Assembly (NCBI GenBank): GCA_017394605.1
Contig: JAFPXU010000072.1
Coordinates: 1 to 16,428, forward strand
DNA: 16,428 nucleotides
From: Clostridia bacterium
GTDB taxonomy: Bacteria > Bacillota_A > Clostridia > Christensenellales > CAG-138
Reading direction: 5' to 3'
Shown piece after piece: positions 13,043 to 16,428 of this stretch (positions are counted from its first letter, which is position 1; every line of letters begins with the position of its first letter). The notes under the pieces were generated by a model, which searched no databases, had not been told where the DNA came from, and was given only the letters and a program-made list of their open reading frames with translations. The translations under genes and the position numbers were made by a program.

Positions 13043-13840
13043 TCAGCCATCGGCTTCATTTATCTGTCCGTAGGGGTTCCTTTCATCCGGATCCGTCGGA
13101 TCCCAGCCAAGCCCCGGTGCGGATGTATAAGGTTCCTCTTCCAGAAGTTCCGGCGGCCTTGTCGGAACGGGGCCGTTTTCTTTCGTCATAAGAACCACCG
13201 TTGTCTTGTCACAGTTATCGTAAATCCATTTTGCGTCAGAACACGTTAATCTGACGCAGCCGTCCGACGCAGGTGTTCCCAACTTCTTGTATTCCTCCAG
13301 TTTCATCTGCCGCAGCCCGTCTTCCACTTTCCTCGCGGTTTCCTCTATCGGGACGGAATGAAACAGGATATGGTTGATGATCCTGCTGCAGTATTGGCCC
13401 TTTGCCCCGTAAAGGGAATGATACCGGTATTTCGTGTGTACCGCGTATGTCCCCGTAGGAGTTTTTTTCCCGGTGGAACAGATCATAACCCGTTCCTGAA
13501 TCCATCGGCCTCCTTCCGCGCGGTATGCCACGACAGACTGGGTCCCGAAATAAACCACCAGTTTATAAACGCCGTCCTTTTCCGGAATGTCTGAAGGGAA
13601 ATAATCCGGGATCGGTGTTTCCGTTGCAGGTGGAGGAGTCAAAGAGGGCGTCGGTTGAGGCGTTCCCGTTGCGGTCGGCTGCTGCGTAAACGATGTTATC
13701 GGTTCGGGCGTCTGCATTTCAAGCACATAGGTACCGTCCTCCTGCAGGGGCAGGACGGTCTCCTCATGATGAACTGCTGCTGCGCAGCCTATACCGAGCA
13801 GACAGACAAACGCCATCGCTCCGCAAAACAGTTTTCGCAC
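13043..13840 (-). CDS. Exported L,D-transpeptidase (YkuD domain), GTG start
   Basis: YkuD enzymes form 3-3 cross-links in peptidoglycan or attach proteins to it, acting outside the membrane. The 265-residue product has a signal sequence (MRKLFCGAMAFVCLLGIGC). It could be cut by signal peptidase I near A20-A22, or it could be a lipoprotein at C19, although GIGC is a poor lipobox. A Pro/Thr-rich linker (about 44-82) leads to the catalytic domain (about 90-215) with H161 and the motif ASDGCVRL (191-198), in which S192, G194, C195 and R197 are the expected active-site residues. A Pro- and acid-rich tail follows. The GTG start (13838-13840) has GGAGG 7 nt upstream. The gene has its own promoter and a strong terminator, so it appears monocistronic. 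The exact reaction (cross-linking or another transfer) cannot be told from sequence. Confidence 0.92.
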   Translation of the reverse strand: MRKLFCGAMAFVCLLGIGCAAAVHHEETVLPLQEDGTYVLEMQTPEPITSFTQQPTATGTPQPTPSLTPPPATETPIPDYFPSDIPEKDGVYKLVVYFGTQSVVAYRAEGGRWIQERVMICSTGKKTPTGTYAVHTKYRYHSLYGAKGQYCSRIINHILFHSVPIEETARKVEDGLRQMKLEEYKKLGTPASDGCVRLTCSDAKWIYDNCDKTTVVLMTKENGPVPTRPPELLEEEPYTSAPGLGWDPTDPDERNPYGQINEADG

Positions 13841-13881
13841 CGTGTATCCTCCGTTTGGTCCGGTTTCCTTAATTCAGCAGT

Positions 13882-13911
13882 ATTATACAACGGAGCCCCG
13901 CCTCCGTCCAA
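13882..13911 (-). promoter_or_regulatory. Promoter of the L,D-transpeptidase gene with an inverted repeat in the spacer
   Basis: The minus strand has a perfect -10 TATAAT (13882-13887) and a weak -35 TTGGAC (13906-13911) separated by 18 bp. Nearly the whole spacer is filled by a perfect inverted repeat, ACGGAG-N6-CTCCGT (13890-13907). The -10 lies about 40 nt upstream of the GTG start. The palindrome may be an operator. Confidence 0.6.
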
Positions 13912-13922
13912 CGGGTATTTCC

Positions 13923-13951
13923 TTGTCGCCTTTTTTAAATCATGTTATACT
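13923..13951 (+). promoter_or_regulatory. Promoter of the M20 dipeptidase gene
   Basis: The plus strand has -35 TTGTCG (13923-13928), a 17-bp spacer and -10 TATACT (13946-13951) preceded by TGT, an extended -10. Expected start is near 13958, giving a leader of about 150 nt. It is back-to-back with the transpeptidase promoter, only 11 bp apart between the two -35 elements, so the two may share regulation. Confidence 0.6.
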
Positions 13952-13957
13952 TGCCCT

Positions 13958-14111
13958 CGTACAAAAGGACAGTTATCTCAGTGCTGTCATAGTACAGCGG
14001 TTTATGTTTATTGCTGTATTTATATTATATTCATGCGTAAACATGGACCGGGTCCGGGCAGTACCGGTGCTCATGACAAATAAAAACAACAGGCAGGAGT
14101 GTGATTGAGAA
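13958..14111 (+). promoter_or_regulatory. Leader of the M20 dipeptidase gene with overlapping inverted repeats
   Basis: Three competing pairings are visible: GACAG (13968-13972) with CTGTC (13984-13988); GCTGT (13983-13987) with ACAGC (13994-13998); and TACAGC (13993-13998) with GCTGTA (14013-14018). An AT-rich stretch and a GC-rich one (ACCGGGTCCGGG) follow before the ribosome binding site AGGAG at 14095-14099. The spacing of 12 nt to the ATG is long. Regulation by alternative pairing is possible but unproven. Confidence 0.3.
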
Positions 14112-15458
14112 ATGATGAAAAAGTGGATCGAAGACAATATGGATCAGCAGATCAGTGATCTTTTTGGTCTGCTTCGTATCCCAAGTGTCAGCAGGGGTGC
14201 TCCGGAACCGGGGATGCCCCTTGGGAAACATGTTTATCATGCTCTGGAATACACCGTTGATCTGGCGCACAGGCTGGGTTTCGACAGAACGCAGATACTG
14301 GACGGATACTGCGCAACCGTGGATTATGGCGAGGGTGACGAGATGCTGATGATCATGGCACATCTTGATGTTGTCCCTGCGGGGCCCGGTTGGAACACTG
14401 ATCCGTTCGATCCGGTAATCAGGGATGGATTCATTCACGCGCGCGGAGTATATGATGATAAAAGCGCTGCCGTATCCAGTCTCTATGCGCTTGCGGCAGT
14501 GAAAAACGCCGGTATCCGTCTGAACCGGCGCGTCCGTATCTTCCTCGGAGGGGATGAGGAAAAGTTCAGCGCCTGTATCGACCGTTATAAAGAAACGGAG
14601 GAACTCCCGACTCTAGCGTTTACGCCGGACGCCTCTTATCCAGTTGTCAATTCGGAAATGAATATCCTGCATGCCACCTATCATCTTCCTCTCTCTGAAA
14701 GCGCCGTCTCGATCCACTGCGGAACCGCTGCGAATGTCGTCCCCGGCACGGCTGAGGCGACCCTATCTGTCCCCGCTGTTTCGTGTCCCGTTCCGGACGG
14801 ATACTCCGCCGATATCAAAGGAAATACGATCGTTGTCAACGGGCTTGGAGGACATGCGGCAATGAATGACCTTGCCCGAAACGCCCTTCAGGCTTTGTTG
14901 GAAGTACTCTCCAATCAGTCCCTGCCGGAAAAGGAGCAGCTGATCGCGTCAGGACTTCATGCAGTTCTGGGATATGACCTGCACGGCGAAGGATTTGGAT
15001 TAAATGTAAAAGACGAATCCGGCGCGCTCACGCTCTCCCCCGATATTCTCCAATGGGATTCCAGCGGAGTCACTCTTACTCTCGACTGCAGGTATCCGTT
15101 CTGCATTACCTGCGAGGAAGTGCTGTCAAAACTTGACGGCGCACTGAACGTGTTCGGTTTCTGCCGCAGCGAGACCCATAATTCGCAGGGTCATTTTATC
15201 CCGCGTGATTCTGAGCTTGTTTCAACTCTGCTCGAAATTTATGAAAAGCATACCGGCGCACCTGCCGAACCGATTTCCATGGGTGGCGGAACATATGCGA
15301 GGGGATTCGAAAACGCGGTAGCTTTCGGAATTGAATTTGTGGACGAGCCATCCGAATGCCATATGCCGAACGAAAAAATGGCCGTATCCAATATCCTTTT
15401 CAACACGGTGGTTTTTGCCGATGCAATCGCTGCCCTCGGCACCGGAGCTAAGAAATAA
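14112..15458 (+). CDS. pepV: M20-family metallopeptidase, PepV-type dipeptidase
   Basis: PepV-like enzymes are cytosolic di-zinc dipeptidases with broad specificity. The 448-residue product is a little shorter than typical PepV (about 470). Visible motifs are AHLDVVPAGPGW (83-94; metal ligand H84 and D86), RGVYDDKS (111-118; bridging D116), GGDEE (146-150; catalytic E149 and metal ligand E150), TPDASYPVVN (171-180; ligand D173), GLGGHAAM (244-251; H248 of the lid domain), DCRYP (325-329) and ECHMPNE (415-421; ligand H417). All expected catalytic and metal residues appear intact. Two adjacent ATGs (14112 and 14115) could start the gene. No signal peptide is visible. The gene has its own promoter and precedes rpsF by about 100 nt without an evident terminator. 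The family is clear; assignment to PepV rather than a related M20 dipeptidase is by motif resemblance. Confidence 0.88.
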   Translation: MMKKWIEDNMDQQISDLFGLLRIPSVSRGAPEPGMPLGKHVYHALEYTVDLAHRLGFDRTQILDGYCATVDYGEGDEMLMIMAHLDVVPAGPGWNTDPFDPVIRDGFIHARGVYDDKSAAVSSLYALAAVKNAGIRLNRRVRIFLGGDEEKFSACIDRYKETEELPTLAFTPDASYPVVNSEMNILHATYHLPLSESAVSIHCGTAANVVPGTAEATLSVPAVSCPVPDGYSADIKGNTIVVNGLGGHAAMNDLARNALQALLEVLSNQSLPEKEQLIASGLHAVLGYDLHGEGFGLNVKDESGALTLSPDILQWDSSGVTLTLDCRYPFCITCEEVLSKLDGALNVFGFCRSETHNSQGHFIPRDSELVSTLLEIYEKHTGAPAEPISMGGGTYARGFENAVAFGIEFVDEPSECHMPNEKMAVSNILFNTVVFADAIAALGTGAKK

Positions 15459-15466
15459 TATTTTTC

Positions 15467-15495
15467 TTGCTTTCACAAATCCCGTGTGATAAACT
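15467..15495 (+). promoter_or_regulatory. Probable promoter of rpsF-ssb-rpsR
   Basis: TTGCTT (15467-15472), a 17-bp spacer and TAAACT (15490-15495) preceded by TGA form a plausible sigma70 promoter with an extended -10. Expected start is near 15502, which would place the alternative-hairpin element at the very beginning of the transcript. The -35 is weak. Confidence 0.5.
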
Positions 15496-15501
15496 TTTAA
15501 A

Positions 15502-15562
15502 GCTAACGTCCTTCTTGCTCCGTGCAAGAACGGAGCCAACAGTCCATAAGGAGGTGAAAAAA
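15502..15562 (+). promoter_or_regulatory. rpsF leader with two mutually exclusive hairpins, candidate S6:S18 autoregulatory element
   Basis: Hairpin A pairs TTCTTGC (15512-15518) with GCAAGAA (15524-15530), 7 bp around the loop TCCGT. Hairpin B pairs GCTCCG (15517-15522) with CGGAGC (15531-15536), 6 bp around an 8-nt loop. They share bases and cannot both form. A CCG trinucleotide lies in the loop of A and in the 5' arm of B. Leaders of bacterial rpsF operons are known to carry an S6:S18-binding motif with a conserved CCG that mimics the 16S rRNA site. The match here is by eye only. The ribosome binding site AAGGAGGTGA follows at 15548-15557. Confidence 0.5.
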
Positions 15563-15850
15563 ATGAATCAATACGAAGTCCTTTATGTTATCGATGCGTC
15601 TCTTGATGATGAAGCGGTTCATGCTGCTATTGAGAAATTCAAGGGTATTGCCGAGAGCAATGGCGCAGAAGTTTCAGCAGTTGATGAGTGGGGCAAGCGC
15701 AAACTGGCCTATGCCATCAATTACAAAACCGAGGGCTATTATGTTCTGATGACGTTCTGCAGCGCACCCGAATTCCCGAAGGAACTTGAGCGCAACATGC
15801 GGAACGATGAACAGATCATTCGTTATATGGTTACTCGGAAAGAAGCTTGA
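15563..15850 (+). CDS. rpsF: 30S ribosomal protein S6
   Basis: S6 binds the central domain of 16S rRNA as a heterodimer with S18. The 95-residue product starts MNQYEVLYVID and contains the typical WGKRKLAYAINYKTEGYYVLMTF block (about residues 43-65) and the C-terminal IIRYMVTRKE. Length is typical. An in-frame TTG at 15467 would add 32 residues, but the ATG at 15563 matches the family start and has AAGGAGGTGA about 5-8 nt upstream, so the longer frame is rejected. It is the first gene of rpsF-ssb-rpsR. Confidence 0.98.
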   Translation: MNQYEVLYVIDASLDDEAVHAAIEKFKGIAESNGAEVSAVDEWGKRKLAYAINYKTEGYYVLMTFCSAPEFPKELERNMRNDEQIIRYMVTRKEA

Positions 15851-15882
15851 CCGACACAATACGGAAGAAAGGCTGACTAAAC

Positions 15883-16305
15883 ATGAATAAAATCATATTG
15901 ATCGGCAATCTCACACATGATCCCGAAACACGTTCTACGTCCAGCGGGGTTACCGTTACCACTTTTACGATCGCCGTAAACCGCAGGTTTTCGCAGGGCG
16001 GTGAAAAGGTAACGGATTTTTTCCGTATCAACGCCTGGCGCCAGTTGGGTGAGACCTGCTCCAGATATCTGTCGAAAGGCCGCAAGGTCGCGGTAATCGG
16101 CGAACTGCAGGCACGCACTTACGAAGCGAAAGACGGTACAACCAGAATGACACTGGATGTCAGTGCGGATGAAGTGGAATTCCTGACTCCCCGTTCTGCG
16201 GATGACAGCGGTTCCACCTATTCCTCCGGCACAAAATCGTCGTCCCATTCTACGGGCGAACTTGACGGTTTCGTGGACATTCAGTCCGATGACATCCCAT
16301 TTTAA
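15883..16305 (+). CDS. ssb: Single-stranded DNA-binding protein
   Basis: SSB coats single-stranded DNA in replication, repair and recombination and recruits partners through its C-terminal tip. The 140-residue product has an OB fold (1 to about 105) beginning MNKIILIGNLTHDPETR, with the conserved TFTIAVNRRF and FFRINAWRQLGE segments. A low-complexity Ser/Gly/Thr-rich linker follows (about 106-127), then the acidic tip SDDIPF, the canonical protein-interaction peptide. It lies 32 nt after rpsF with GAAAGG about 10 nt before the ATG. Its placement between rpsF and rpsR is the usual bacterial arrangement. Confidence 0.98.
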   Translation: MNKIILIGNLTHDPETRSTSSGVTVTTFTIAVNRRFSQGGEKVTDFFRINAWRQLGETCSRYLSKGRKVAVIGELQARTYEAKDGTTRMTLDVSADEVEFLTPRSADDSGSTYSSGTKSSSHSTGELDGFVDIQSDDIPF

Positions 16306-16327
16306 GCAATAACAGGAGGCTAGCCAC

Positions 16328-16428
16328 ATGGAAGAACGCAAAATGCATCAGAGGCCGCATCGCAGCCGTCGCAAAGTATGTAAATTCTGTGCGGATAAAG
16401 CAGCAGGTATTGATTATAAAGACGTACG
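16328..16428 (+). CDS. rpsR: 30S ribosomal protein S18, N-terminal part, zinc-ribbon-like form
   Basis: S18 pairs with S6 on the 30S platform. Only the first 33 codons are in the window; the rest is off the right edge. The visible product is MEERKMHQRPHRSRRKVCKF followed by CADKAAGIDYKDV. The RRKVCKFC and IDYKDV motifs identify S18. C18 and C21 form a CxxC pair, marking the cysteine-containing (probably zinc-binding) form found in some Clostridia rather than the cysteine-poor Bacillus form. CAGGAGG lies 8 nt before the ATG, and the gap to ssb is 22 nt. Confidence 0.95.
   Translation, partial: MEERKMHQRPHRSRRKVCKFCADKAAGIDYKDV

Noticed and set aside
15450..15468. AT-only inverted repeat AAGAAA/TTTCTT at the end of the dipeptidase gene
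   Set aside because: The stem is too weak and no T run follows, so it is not a credible terminator.
15467..15562. N-terminal extension of S6 from an in-frame TTG
   Set aside because: The canonical S6 start (MNQYEV) has a near-perfect Shine-Dalgarno at the right spacing, and the extension covers the promoter and the hairpin leader.

Overview
The window is a chromosomal housekeeping region of a low-to-moderate G+C Bacillota, most likely a member of the Clostridia. The gene order rpoB-rpoC-(L7Ae-like)-rpsL-rpsG-fusA-tuf and the cluster rpsF-ssb-rpsR are typical of that phylum. The small L7Ae-like K-turn protein between rpoC and rpsL, strong AGGAGG-type ribosome binding sites, TTG and GTG starts, and a cell-wall protein with a Pro/Thr-rich linker all fit. 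A finer assignment is not safe from sequence reading alone.

The left 12.6 kb is one co-directional unit on the minus strand: rpoB (12610-8795), rpoC (8761-5234), an unrecognised cysteine-rich two-helix membrane protein (5206-4478), the L7Ae-like gene (4412-4158), rpsL (4060-3686), rpsG (3671-3201), fusA (3189-1111) and tuf (from 1076, running off the left edge). Gaps are mostly 11 to 35 nt. Larger gaps precede the L7Ae-like gene (65 nt) and rpsL (97 nt). A sigma70-type promoter (TTGACA, 17 bp, extended -10 TAACAT) lies about 180 nt upstream of rpoB and should drive the unit through a leader of about 150 nt with two perfect small hairpins. The rplKAJL genes that normally precede rpoB in Bacillota are absent. 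Upstream instead is a separate minus-strand gene for an exported L,D-transpeptidase (13840-13043), ended by a strong intrinsic terminator.

A 271-nt divergent intergenic region separates this from the plus-strand side. There an M20/PepV-type dipeptidase (14112-15458) has its own extended -10 promoter. It is followed by rpsF-ssb-rpsR (15563 to the right edge), with another promoter and a short leader that can fold into two mutually exclusive hairpins, a good candidate for S6:S18 autoregulation.

Most genes encode core transcription and translation: RNA polymerase beta and beta', S12, S7, EF-G, EF-Tu, S6, S18 and SSB. The items that stand out are the unknown membrane zinc-ribbon-like protein inside the RNA polymerase/ribosome operon, an unusually long acidic tail on RpoB, the break between rpoBC and rplKAJL, and several structured leaders. 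I found no mobile elements, CRISPR arrays, tRNA or rRNA genes, and no clear new defence or metabolic system.
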